The notes beneath the pieces are model-generated. The model was given only the letters and a program-made list of their open reading frames with translations. It searched no databases and had not been told where the DNA came from. 24,988 nt of DNA, from contig JADJMA010000022.1 of assembly GCA_016709845.1 (NCBI GenBank), positions 1 through 24,988 on the forward strand, read 5' to 3'. Below are positions 1-8,679 of the stretch, in pieces (the stretch's first letter is position 1; every line of letters starts with the position of its first letter). This DNA is from Flammeovirgaceae bacterium (GTDB lineage Bacteria; Bacteroidota; Bacteroidia; Cytophagales; Cyclobacteriaceae). Position numbers and translations under genes: made by a program.

Positions 1-283
1 GAAACTATTTCGAACGAGGGAACTACGAGTATGTGATTGCCGGAGCAGGCAAACGCTTACGGCCAAAAATTATGACGCCCGCGTGTCCCTCTTTGGTCTT
101 ATTCAGTGCTTTGGTCAACCGGTGTGGGTAGTGATGTAATGCAGCCCGGTATTGTTGCCTATGATTGGTGGTGTGCTTACGTCCAGCACACATCGTGGTT
201 ACGCCGCTCATTTTTTTGATGGCAGAAAAATGTAGATGAGGAAACTTGGAAAAATAGAAGTGTATGAAACGAAGAAGCACTAA
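1..283 (+). pseudogene. cusA: CusA/CzcA-type heavy-metal RND efflux permease, 3' end only, frame-broken
   Basis: This is the C-terminal end of a proton-driven inner-membrane RND pump that exports copper or similar metals through a CusCBA-type tripartite complex. Pieces in different frames line up with the family's last transmembrane stretch: GAGKRLRPKIMT (bases 42-77), WSTGVGSDVMQP (112-147), PMIGGVLTSS (158-187) and VVTPLIFLMAEK (195-230), then a basic tail RKLGKIEVYETKKH ending at TAA 281-283. In CusA the matching order is RLRPKxMT, GxGS(D/E)VM, PMIGGM, then the final helix, so the identification is firm although the gene starts outside the window. At least three frame changes occur within 280 bases. 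They are probably sequencing errors, since the downstream partner genes are equally broken and the residues themselves stay conserved. Copper rather than zinc or cobalt is inferred from the downstream adaptors and DUF3347 gene. Confidence 0.8.
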
Positions 284-328
284 ACACTTGTCACTTGTCG
301 TTGTCAATTGACAATTTTAATTCTAAGC
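284..328. repeat. Short direct/inverted repeat tract between pump and channel genes
   Basis: The gap between the pump stop and the channel start holds CACTTGTCACTTGTC followed by TTGTCAATTGACAA, a perfect palindrome. The core word TTGTCAATT recurs as a 7-base tandem near base 1513. No promoter motif is evident. Confidence 0.5.
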
Positions 329-1501
329 ATGATAAATTAAAAGCATCCGGAAGTAAATACTTTAGATAGTGTATTGTCTGCTATCGATCGGCAAAATCTT
401 CCTGCAGCAGTTTTGAAAGCGGGTAGAAATGCCATGAATGCCTACACGGAAGGCGCAAGGTTGGATGGCTCCAATGGTTGGGGTGCAGGGCCATACTGGG
501 TTACTACCCGGACAGGAAGTTATGAGTGAACGCGTAAAGGAATGATCATAATATTTAACATAGAGCAGGATGTCCCAACCCTGCCCAAGCTGAATGCTAA
601 ACGAAACTACTTTTCATCACGCGCAAGCGTGAAAGAGAAAGAAAGACTCATTACAAACTGCGATCGGAAGCTAAGACTTTTGTATTATGGAGGCTGGTTT
701 TCGATAAAATTGCATGTGCTAAAAGAGAATCAGCACATAGTTGAATTAAGTCGGAGCTTGCTCGGTTACGCTATCCATACAACCAGGAAGCCTTGAATAT
801 TTTATAAGAGGGCAGGTTATATGCAAGTTCATAACTCGGTATTGATGACTAAATCAGAAATTTCAAGAAGAATATCGCTTAAAGGCATTAATGAACATGA
901 AATCAGACGAACCTATTAAGGTAGATACGTTGACTCAATAACCTTTAATGTAAATCAGATTGTATTAATGATACAGCTCTGTAAACAATAGAAGTGAGGT
1001 ACAACAGATCAATCATCGATAGGCTTAATGCTAAAACCAATTACTTTAAAAAGTCGCAGGCAAAGCCTGATTTCAGAATCCGTTACGAGCACATGCAGCC
1101 CCTGGTAACATGCTATGATGTTATGCGATCGGCTGGTTTCACCCCATCGTACCGGTGGACATCAAAACCGGTAAGTCGGAAGTGACAGAAAGCCGAATTA
1201 TGAGATTAAGCCATGAAGAAGGAGCTTGCCGGAATTTTATTGGAAGCGAAAGGAATGATTACGGAATGGCAACGCAACTCAAGCGCATGCAAACGAGTAG
1301 CTATCCAATTATCAGGGGAAATCATTCCGGCATTGCGTAAAATCAGGAAACGCCCAGCTTTCCTATGTAGAGAATCGGGAACAACCACCTATTGTGATCG
1401 ATGGCTGGGAAGCGCCTAATATGGCACAGATGGAATATTTGGAAAAAATGCAGGATTACTATTCAATGATTGTAAGCCAAGAGAGAGAAATTGAGAAATA
1501 G
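329..1501 (+). pseudogene. TolC/CusC-family outer-membrane efflux channel, frame-broken
   Basis: Outer-membrane channel partner of the CusA-type pump. No single frame spans it, but the joined frames follow the Bacteroidota TolC-family copper efflux protein: LDSVLSAIDRQN (from 362), MNAYTEGA (434), GAGPYWVTTRTGSYE (around 485-528), NIEQDVP and AKRNYFSSRASV (around 557-630), LHVLKENQHI (around 712-741), AKPDFRIRYEHMQPL (1060-1104), MKKELAGILLEAKGMIT (from 1213), then VIDGWEAPNMAQMEYLEK and MQDYYSMIV (about 1394-1475), ending REIEK at TAG 1499-1501. The family is normally about 400 residues, which fits this span. The start is uncertain: ATG 329 leaves almost no signal peptide before the first helix, so the export signal may have been lost to sequence errors. 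It lies between the pump and the adaptors, as in other Bacteroidota copper loci. Confidence 0.75.
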
Positions 1502-1502
1502 T

Positions 1503-2773
1503 ATGCAACGGATAATTGTCAATTGTCAATTGTCAATTCTTACGTGGTCATGCTTCTTGCATGTTCTTCGTGATTCTGCCCATCAAGGCGAAACCTACAC
1601 CTGCCCCATGCACCCAACAGTTGTTTCAGAATAAACCGGTACTTGCCCGGTGTGCGGAATGGATCTTGTGCGGAAAGCACGGGAAGGTGAAGAGGTAGTT
1701 ATATCAAAGGAATTAAACCGATTAACTAAATCTCCTAACGAGGTTGTCGCTGCTTCTATAAATACATTCGTGGCGAGTACAATCAATTCCTGTTACAAAG
1801 GAGTTATTGGGGGTGATTCTATGACACCCGGAAGTATCTATGTTATTCCGGCTCGTATTGGAGGGCGCTTAGAAAAAGTCTGCTTGAAATACAATTTTCA
1901 ACCTGTAACGAAAGGCTTGAAGATAGCAGAAGTATATGGTCCGAGTTGATAAGTGCGCAGCGTGAATTTGTTTATCTGATTCAGAACGATAAAGAGAATA
2001 GGCTCGATTGATGGTGCTATTAGCAGATTGAACTTTCTGGAGGTTACTGAAAAGCAAGTGGCTGAGTTAGTTGAAACCCAAAAAATGCCCACTTTTTCAA
2101 TTTATGGCCCTTATGATGGATATGTGATAGTGGTTGAGTAGTCACCAGCGTTGCAATCAAGCCTGTAGCCCAGCATCAGTATCAAGTCCGGGCAGTATGG
2201 GTGTTTATGAGCCTATGCGAAGGTTAGTGGAATCAACCTTCAGTAAATGTAAGTTCTACGAGTTTACCGAGGAAGGAAGTTATGTAGATACTGGTCAGGC
2301 GCTTTTTTAAGATTTGGCGAGCGCAAATGCAACCTGGACTGAATTTGAACTTCAACGGCAGACGCTGAATCTATTAAAAAGGTGATGAAATTGTATTACC
2401 GTTGAAAAATGAAAGCATGAAAGCAAAAAAGTAGATTTCATAGGACCATTTACTGAACAATCGAAGGACTCTGTAAAATTCAGGTTCTATAGCGAGAAAT
2501 AGTAAGTTGCTAATCGGACCGAGCTGAAAAAGGTGCTGCTAGTATTCTTGCGGGTAAAGCTCGCTATGGTTGCCTAAGTCTGCCGTGCTTGATCTCGGAC
2601 GGAGCGGGAGTTATTTTATCAAAGAACAAGATCAGTTTAGGCCTAAAAAGTTGAAGTTAGTTTCAAGCCGATGGCTCAATTGAAATTATTAGTGGACTTA
2701 CTTCGGGTGATGAAGTTGCTATAGATGTCATTACCTCATGGACAGTGAAGGATTCATAAAAAGTATCAAGTGA
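1503..2773 (+). pseudogene. CusB-type RND periplasmic adaptor 1 with N-terminal heavy-metal-binding domain, frame-broken
   Basis: Membrane-fusion (adaptor) subunit joining the CusA-type pump to the TolC-type channel. The N-terminus carries the heavy-metal-binding module: TYTCPMHPTVVSE, then after a frame slip TGTCPVCGMDLVRKA (about 1588-1680), whose Cys, Met and His residues can bind copper. The adaptor core follows: SPNEVVAASINT, IPARIGGRLEKV, FQPVTKG, LKIAEVYGP, then LISAQREFVYLIQND, YGPYDGYVIV, MGVYEPM, a lost stretch, KVDFIGPFTEQSKDSVKFRF and YLMDSEGFIKSIK at TGA 2771-2773. The length of about 420 residues fits the family. A lipobox-like LLACSS occurs in another frame near 1550-1575, so it is probably a lipoprotein. 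The start is uncertain: ATG 1503 lies just after the channel stop but reads through the AATTGTC tandem. Confidence 0.75.
1510..1540 (+). repeat. 7-base tandem repeat AATTGTC, about 3.5 copies
   Basis: AATTGTC is repeated three times and followed by AATT, directly after the TolC-family stop and within the first codons of the adaptor reading frame if that frame starts at ATG 1503. Because the unit is not a multiple of three, copy-number changes would alter the frame. It may equally be an untranslated spacer with the true start further on. Confidence 0.6.
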
Positions 2774-2774
2774 T

Positions 2775-3980
2775 ATGGAAGCAGTTACCCATTTACATTA
2801 TTCTTTTTTGCTTTTACGCTGCGCATGTGCTGTTAAGTGACTGGCAAGGCTCCTATCTTAACGCATCTACTCAATATACGTGCCCCATGCATTCAACGGT
2901 TATCAGGGATACGCCAGGCCAATCCTGGTTTGTGGAATGATTGGTACTTAAAACAGAAACTGTAGCAGCGAATAACCTCGAGCTTATGTTGAGTGATACT
3001 CAGATTAAGTCAGCCAATGTTATTCCTACAAGAAGTTAGCATGGGAACCATGCGGCTCAAACTGTTCCAATCAATGCTTACTGGCGATTAATGAAAATTT
3101 TACAGAAACGGTGAGTGCCCGTACTTCGGGGTAGAATTGAAAGACTTAGTTCAAAGAAAGTGGAAAGGAAGTCAAAAGGGTGATGCGTTATATGAATTAA
3201 TGAAAGGAAGAGTTGCTAACGCTTCAGAAAGAATATCTGATTGCAAAGTGCAATATGAGCGGGTTGAGTGAGCTGCGCCTACAAATTACCTTCCCTAAGT
3301 GTGGAGAAAAAGTTGTTGCTGTATGGACTATCCAAGGAACAGGTATCAGCATTGAATGAACGTAACCTTAAGGATCGTGGTTAACCTTTCAGTCTCCCAT
3401 TTCGGGGATTTTGAAAAGTATATATGCTAATGAAGGAAATATGTGGGTGAAGGGTTCGCTGCTTTATAAAATTGAAAACAATGCTCAACCTTTGGTAGAA
3501 GCAGAATTGTATGCAAAAGGAAGCTATTGAGTATGTCAAGAGAGGTGATAAGGTGAGTGTTCAAACTGCTGGCATTAAAACTGGCTGAGGCCACCGTATA
3601 ATATTTCTAAGTCCTGAGTTGCGCGACGCTCAGATAATGATTGTCCGCGCTACGCTGCCAAACCCAACATTGAAATTGAAACCGGGCCAATCGGCACAGG
3701 TGCTGTTAAAGATTCACAAAAGCATTCCATCACAATACCAACAGATGCATATTAGGGATGGACGTGGAACTGCAAGCGTGTTTGTTCAAACCGATAAGAA
3801 TACATTTGCTCCGCGTGTGGTGGTACAAACCGGAATTGAAAATTTTGATTCCATTGAAATAACGGTGGTCTTTCAGCAGGGGAGAAGGTAGTTGCCAACG
3901 GAGCCTATCTATTATATAGCGAATTAGTTCTAAAAAGACATGGATCCCTATGATGGACATGTCGTCCACATATACATTAA
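2775..3980 (+). pseudogene. CusB-type RND periplasmic adaptor 2 with heavy-metal-binding domain, frame-broken
   Basis: A second, distinct adaptor of the same family, beginning at ATG 2775 two bases after the TGA of adaptor 1. Its N-terminus has a short hydrophobic stretch, then QYTCPMHSTVIRDTPGQ (about 2873-2925) and a damaged CPVCGM, of which VCGM is still readable. Later pieces include ENFTETVSA, KEYLIA, LYGLSKEQVSALNERNLKD (about 3310-3375), SPISGILKSI (about 3395-3420) and VEAELY (about 3500). One clean block (3619-3891) reads RDAQIMIVRATLPNPTLKL, PGQSAQVLLKI, FVQTDKNTFAPRVV and TGIENFDSIEIT, the beta-barrel and membrane-proximal part. It continues as EKVVANGAYLLYSELVLK and DPYDGHV, ending in a His-containing tail at TAA 3978-3980. 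It shares fold and metal motif with adaptor 1 but not close sequence, so it is not a recent duplicate. Several frame changes interrupt it. Confidence 0.75.
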
Positions 3981-4007
3981 TAAATTTATAACTCTAACTT
4001 AATAAAC

Positions 4008-4623
4008 ATGAAAATCAAATCCCACAATTTTAAAATTCGCGATGGCAGGAGTACTGTTGGCTTCCGTAATTAATTGCGGAACAAGAAAAATGGAAGAGCT
4101 ACGATGGAACATCAGGAAGCAGCGGTTGTTGAAGCACAACCGGCAACTTCAAACCCCAATTTGAAGTGGATGGGCAATTTCAAAAACAAATAGCGTTGGT
4201 GTTTACAAACTGTGTCCTTTAGGGGATGCGTTTGTTGCATCAGATGCTGCCAAAGTAAAAGCCGAAGCCGAAAAAGTAGAGCAGGCGTTGGCGAAAGTAG
4301 AAGATATGACATTGTTGACCGATGGTGTCCTCATAATGATTGGATGGTATATCAAAAAATCTGAAACAGGCAATAAAGGATATGCAAAGCAAATCTGAAA
4401 TTGAAGCCCAGCGTTCGGCTTTCAAAAATTTATCGGATGAGCTTTATAAAACGCGATTAAAGCCTACGGACTTGGCGGCACAACAGCCTATTACGCAGTA
4501 TTGCCCGATGGCGTTTAATAATTCAGGCGCTTATTGGTTAAGTGATAAATGCCGCTATTCTAAACCCCTATTTTGGTGATAAGATGCTGAAGTGTGGATC
4601 AAGTTGAAGAACAATTAAACTAA
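4008..4623 (+). CDS. DUF3347-family lipoprotein of the copper efflux locus, frame-broken
   Basis: DUF3347 proteins are small periplasmic or outer-surface proteins, usually beside copper efflux genes in Bacteroidota. Their biochemical role is not settled, though metal binding is often assumed. The start ATG 4008 gives MKIKSHNFKI, then after a slip MAGVLLASVINCG with a plausible lipobox Cys. Later blocks include MEHQEAAVVEAQPATS (about 4104-4150), the family core QIALVFTN (about 4190), KDAFVASDAAKVKAEAEK, MDGISKNLKQAIKDMQSKSE (from 4340), FKNLSDELYKT, and a C-terminal CPMAFNNSGAYWLSD then NPYFGDKMLKCG and VEEQLN at TAA 4621-4623. The CPMAF...GAYWLS...NPYFG..ML.CG order is the family hallmark and contributes Cys and Met ligands. 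It lies 27 bases after adaptor 2 and is surely in the same operon. About five frame changes are present. Confidence 0.8.
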
Positions 4624-4670
4624 CCGGACTTACAGCAGCTAAAGCCGGCCATTCCATGATTAAAATTCTG

Positions 4671-4684
4671 TCAGCACCTTTGCT
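4671..4684 (+). promoter_or_regulatory. Possible Bacteroidota -7 element before the TlpA-like gene
   Basis: CACCTTTGC resembles the Bacteroidota consensus TANNTTTG and lies about 17 bases before the thioredoxin start codon. No convincing -33 element is seen, so this is weak. It would allow the thioredoxin and sialidase-fold pair to be expressed separately from the efflux operon. Confidence 0.3.
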
Positions 4685-4699
4685 TAACTCCAAATTACT

Positions 4700-5185
4700 A
4701 TGAACCGAATTTTATTCTTGTTGTGTATTGCTTTTGCTGCTTGTACGTCCGATAAAAAAAGTGATTCTGAAAGGATTAGTTTGGAAGACATTTCCCTGAC
4801 TGATTTATCGGGTAAGGCGATTGACTTATCACAATATAAAGGAAAGACTGTCTTTATTAATTTTTGGGCTACCTGGTGCCGGCCTTGTCTTCAGGAAATG
4901 CCAGCTTATCATTGGCGATGAGTGAATTCAAAGATCAACCGATTGTATTTTTCTTTGCTTCCAATGAAAAGCCCTGAACAGATTGAAAAATTTAGCATAA
5001 GCAACCCCTTTAAATTTGAATATGTACACGCTGCTAATTTAGAGGCCCTTAATATTCAAGCATTACCTACTACCTTCATTTTTAATGCACAGGGAGAATT
5101 GCGCTATGATGCTGCCGGTTTTCGCGAATGGAATGATGAAGAAAATCGAGCTTTAATTAAATTTATTATTGATTCTGATGAATAG
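4700..5185 (+). CDS. TlpA-like thioredoxin-fold lipoprotein (thiol-disulfide oxidoreductase)
   Basis: Periplasmic, membrane-anchored thioredoxin-fold protein of the TlpA/ResA type, which reduces disulfides in exported metal- or heme-binding proteins. ATG 4700 gives a short signal MNRILFLLCIAFAACTS with a lipobox Cys at residue 15. The core then reads ISLTDLSGKAIDLSQYKG, VFINFWATWCRPC (active-site CRPC at about residues 61-64) and LQEMPA. A missing T near 4909 shifts the frame, and the protein continues as LSLAMSEFKDQP, FASNEK, PEQIEKFSISNPFKFEYV, ALPTTFIF (cis-Pro) and DAAGFREWNDEENRALI, ending at TAG 5183-5185. The total of about 160 residues is normal for the family. Its stop overlaps the start of the next gene by 8 bases. 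The location suggests thiol upkeep for the Cys-rich proteins of the copper locus, which is inference. Confidence 0.85.
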
Positions 5186-6388
5186 GATTTTTCTTTTTTT
5201 ATTTTTTGTATTGATTGGCATTGGTTGCTCAACTGATCGCAGAGCGAATTCCGAAATGATCCACGTCAATTCGCTAAGTGGCCCTGCAACATCGCCAACC
5301 CAGAACCATTTTATTTACTGATTCGAAAATCAGGTTTATCTTTCATTGGATTGAAAAGCAAGACACAATCAATTATTTCAAGTTCTCCGATTGGAAAATA
5401 ATCATTGGACGGAACCAACAACGATTGCCTCGGGTAGTTCATGGTTTGTGAATTTGGCTGATTATCCCATGCTGGCTGTTAACAACAATAATTTTCTGGC
5501 GTATTATTTATCACGAAGTGGCACTGAAGTACGTATGCCTATGATATGGCCCTTGTAAAATTCATTGGATGGGAGATTGGAGAGTAAACCATTTTACCAC
5601 TTATCAAAGACGGTAAACAGGCCGAACATGGATTCGTAACCATACTTCCTTACGGAGATAATTTTTTTATAACGTGGCTGGATGGAAGGAATACAGTTAT
5701 GGAGGGCATGGAAGGAGATCAGCATGATGGGCATCATGGTGCCATGAGTTTGCGTGCTTCTGTTATGGATGCAAATGGTAATCGACTTAACGAATGGGAG
5801 TTGGACAATAAAACGTGTGATTGCTGCATCAAACCACTGCAGCTATTACTTCCAACGGACCTGTAGTTGTATATCGCGATCGTTCGGATGAAGAGATTCG
5901 GGATATGTCTATTGTCCGATTGATTAACGATGAATGGACCAAGCCACAAGCTGTGCATGAAGATCATTGGAAGATAGCAGGATGCCCGGTTAACGGGCCG
6001 CGTATTTCCAATTATGAAAATACTTTGGCAGTTACTTGGTTTACAGCAGCGAGTGACTCCGCACAGGTTAATGTATCATTCTCTTCGGATGGTGGAACTT
6101 CATTTATAAACCAGTCCGAATCGATGAAGGGAGACCATTGGCCGGGTAGATATTGCTATGTTAGACGGTGATAGAGCTATGGTGAGTTGGATGGAAGGCT
6201 CAAAAATTAAAGCAAGAATTGTGAACAAAGAGGGTACCATGGGCAGGCCCATGGAAGTGGCTAACAGTTCAGGAGCCAGGTCCAGCGGCTTTCCACAGAT
6301 GACCCGATCGGGTGATCAATTGATTTTTGCATGGACTGATGATCACAAAAAAAATATTCATGCTGGAAATGACGGGTTGGTGATCTGA
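5178..6388 (+). CDS. Sialidase-fold (Asp-box) lipoprotein with CDCC and His/Met motifs, frame-broken
   Basis: A lipoprotein of the sialidase-like beta-propeller superfamily, usually annotated exo-alpha-sialidase by fold only. ATG 5178 overlaps the thioredoxin stop and gives MNRIFLFLFFVLIGIGCSTD, a lipoprotein signal. Joined frames then show propeller-like strands: SWIEKQDTINYFKFSDWKN (about 5343-5400), SSWFVNLADYPMLAV, NNFLAYYLSRSGTEV, AEHGFVTILPYGDNFFITW and LDGRNT. Next come GDQHDGHHGAMSLRASVMD (about 5718-5772), NKTCDCC (about 5806-5828), TSNGPVVVYRDRSDEEIRD (about 5848-5905), WKIAGCPVNGPRI and an Asp box, SFSSDGGTSF. The end reads VSWMEGSKIKARIV then SGFPQMTRSGDQLIFAWTDD, stop near 6388. 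No sialidase Arg triad or FRIP motif is recognisable, so enzymatic sialidase activity is doubtful. The Cys, His and Met clusters and the position after copper genes suggest metal binding. Confidence 0.65.
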
Positions 6389-6446
6389 GTTCTGCAATTA
6401 ATTTCCTATACTGCATGAATATCGGAATTCTATTCTTTGACTAAAC

Positions 6447-7735
6447 ATGGAGGAAGGGAAAAATAAAATCGGAATTTGGACGGCTACTTCTTTAGTAGTT
6501 GGAAATATGATTGCTCCGGATTATTTATGCTACCGGCAACCCTCGGCATTTATGGTGGCATTAGCTTAGTAGGCTGGGTTATCTCTGGTTCTGGTGCCAT
6601 CTGCCTGGCGTTGGTATTTAGTTGGCTAAGCAAACTTAAACCCTTTCCAGGAGGGCCGTATGCATATTCCCGAGAAGGAATGGGCGACTTCGCAGCTTTC
6701 TGGTTGCCTGGGGTTATTGGATTTCCGTTTGGTGCAAACGCTGCCATAGCCGTTGCGTTTGTAAGTTATTAACTGCATTTATTCCAGTCTTGTCAACCCA
6801 TCCGGTTTTATGCTGTAGGTGCAGGGCTTTCTGCAATGGTTTCTTAATGGATAAATACGAAAGGCATTAAGGAAGCGGGCATTATTCAGGTAATAACCAC
6901 CGTTCTTAAAATTGTTCCTTTATTGGTAATTACCATTGGGGAATGTTCTATTTAAACCTGGATAATTTTGTTCCCTTTAATGTGAGTACAGAATCGAATC
7001 TATCGGCTATTACAAGTGCAACCACACTCACCTTGTTTGCATTTCTTGGATTAGAATGTGCCACTATTCCTTCAGGAAACGTTAAAAACCCCGAGACTAC
7101 AATTTCGCGAGCTACTATTATTGGAACTTTATTGACAACGGGAATATACATTGCCGGCACGGTTGCCGTAATGGGTTTAATACCGCCTTCTATATTAATA
7201 CATTCGGACTCACCTTTGCTGATGCTGCTGCATCAATCTGGGGCGAAGGTGCTCGCTACCTGATTGCCGGGGTGCTGCAATTTCTACGCTTGGAGCACTT
7301 AACGGTTGGATTTTGATTCAAGGACAAATGCCCATGGCTGCGGCTCGAAAGGATTTATTCCCAAGGATTTTTGCAAAGGAAAATAAGAATGCTACACCGG
7401 CTTCCGCATTAATTTTTTCCAGCATCTTAGTATCTATTGTTGTGTCGATGAACTTTAGTAAAAGTCTGGCCGATACGTACAAGTTCGCCATTCTATTAGG
7501 CACGCTTACTTGTCTTGTTGCCTACTTATTTTCAATAGTTGCTTTTTTTATACTTGATAGTAAACAACCGGGCATCCGATGGGGAAAACTGACGGTGGCC
7601 TCCCTTGCTTTTATTTATTCGATGTGGGCAGTGATTGGCTCTGGTGAAGAAATTGTTTATTGGGGATTTGTTATGCTAATGGCCGGACTACCTTTTTATG
7701 CCTGGATACAAATGAAACGAAAATCAACGTTATGA
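6447..7735 (+). CDS. APC-family amino-acid permease, AdiC-like, frame-broken
   Basis: Inner-membrane transporter of the amino acid-polyamine-organocation superfamily, closest by eye to arginine/agmatine antiporters (AdiC). ATG 6447 gives MEEGKNKIGIWTATSLVVGN, then after a missing G near 6512 the TM1 motif MIxSGLFMLPATLGIYGG. It continues with GWVISGSGAICLALVFSWL, PFPGGPYAYSREGMGDFAA, GFPFGANAAIAVAFVSYL, FAFLGLECATIPSGNVKNPE (about 7039-7098), GTVAVMGLIPPS, ALNGWILIQGQMPMAAARKD and a C-terminal FIYSMWAVIGSGEEIVYWG, very like the end of AdiC. Total about 430 residues and roughly 12 membrane segments, as in the family. Frame breaks lie near 6512, 6770, 6845, 6935 and 7258. Its TGA (7733-7735) overlaps the next start as ATGA, so transport and hydrolysis are translationally coupled. 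Substrate (arginine, agmatine, ornithine) is inferred. Confidence 0.8.
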
Positions 7736-8609
7736 TAACGACTTGTCATTCAGAATACGACAAACTAAAATCGGTTTTTATTAAAAGACCGGCTGAAGCG
7801 TTTGTAAACCAAGACAAATTGGCCGGGCAATGGAAAGAGTTGAACTTTCTTTCGCAGCCTGATTACAAAAGAGCAAACCAGGAGTATGCTGATTTTGAAA
7901 ACTTGATCGTGAGGAGCGGAGCGAAGATTTACACCCTGCCTTTTGATCCGCAGGTTACTCTTGATTCCATTTATTGTCGTGATGCCGCCATTGCAACAGA
8001 TCATGGAATGATTATTTGCAACATGGGAAAAGCAGCACGAAGCAAGGAACCTGCTGAAAGAAAATCATTTGAAGAAAATGGAATAAAAATTTTAGGCGAG
8101 ATCAAAGCTCCCGGAACAGTAGAGGGTGGCGATGTAGCCTGGGTGGATCAACATACGTTGGCCGTTGGTCACACATATCGAACTAATTGGGATGGTATTC
8201 ATCAACTTAAAAATTTACTGGAACCCAAAGGCATTCATGTCTGGGTGGTAGATATGCCTCATTACAAAGGTCCATCTGATGTTTTTCATTTGATGTCCGT
8301 ATTTAGTCCGGTAGATAAGGACCTAGCGGTAGTCTATTCTCCGCTTATGACAATTTCGTTCCGAAACACATTATTACTTAAACGGTATAACCTTGTTGAA
8401 GTACCCGATAGTGAATGGGATTCGATGGGTTGTAATGTTTTAGCGATTGCTCCACGCGAAGTAATTATGGTAAAAGGTAATCCGATAACAAAACGAGGAT
8501 TACAGGATGCCGGTTGCACCGTACATGAATATGAAGGGCAAGAAATAAGTGTAAAGGGTGGGGTGGACCAACTTGTTTAACCAGACCCATTGAGCGAATA
8601 GTAGCTTGA
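7732..8609 (+). CDS. Amidinotransferase/arginine deiminase-DDAH family hydrolase
   Basis: Guanidine-modifying enzyme of the arginine deiminase/dimethylargininase superfamily, which attacks the guanidinium carbon of arginine-like substrates with a catalytic Cys. The start ATG 7732, overlapping the permease stop, gives MITTCHSEYDKLKSVFIKRP; an in-frame ATG at 7660 lies inside the permease and is unlikely. Motifs: CRDAAI at about residues 82-87, VEGGDV (residues about 129-134, the acidic substrate-binding pair), VGHTYRTNWDGI, and HLMSVFSPVD with the family His. The frame then meets an apparent one-base deletion in the G run near 8555-8565. In the given frame it ends early at 8580 as KGGVDQLV, but with one more G it reads KGGGGPTCLTRPIERIVA and stops at TGA 8607-8609. 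The Cys in GPTCL is the expected nucleophile. The reconstructed length of about 292 residues is typical of the family. Confidence 0.85.
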
Positions 8610-8621
8610 AAAATGATTATT

Positions 8622-8666
8622 GCTAATAATTAGCACTTAGTAATTCGTAATTCTAAATTCTACTTC
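8622..8666. repeat. Palindrome GCTAATAATTAGC and AATTC word repeats between genes
   Basis: GCTAAT-A-ATTAGC (8622-8634) is a perfect dyad, followed by TAATTCGTAATTCTAAATTCT built of repeated AATTC words. It fills most of the 70-base gap between the hydrolase and hydroxylase genes. It has no T run, so it is a poor intrinsic terminator. Confidence 0.4.
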
Positions 8667-8679
8667 TTAAATTTCATTC

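Noticed and set aside
284..1540. TTGTCAATTG repeats as a CRISPR array
   Set aside because: Units are 7 bases in direct tandem without spacers, and no cas gene is present in the window.
1..3600. The heavily broken first 3.6 kb as an ancient decayed island or integration scar
   Set aside because: Conserved motifs of pump, channel and adaptors stay recognisable in the correct order, and similar one-base breaks occur in essential genes later, so local sequence error explains it better.
5178..6388. A true exo-sialidase
   Set aside because: Only one clear Asp box and the propeller pattern are visible; no FRIP motif or Arg triad was found, and the context is copper efflux rather than sialic acid use.
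7660..7731. An upstream ATG extending the guanidine hydrolase by 24 residues
   Set aside because: The extension lies within the last codons of the permease in another frame and does not look like an enzyme N-terminus; ATG 7732 gives the ATGA overlap and the expected start.
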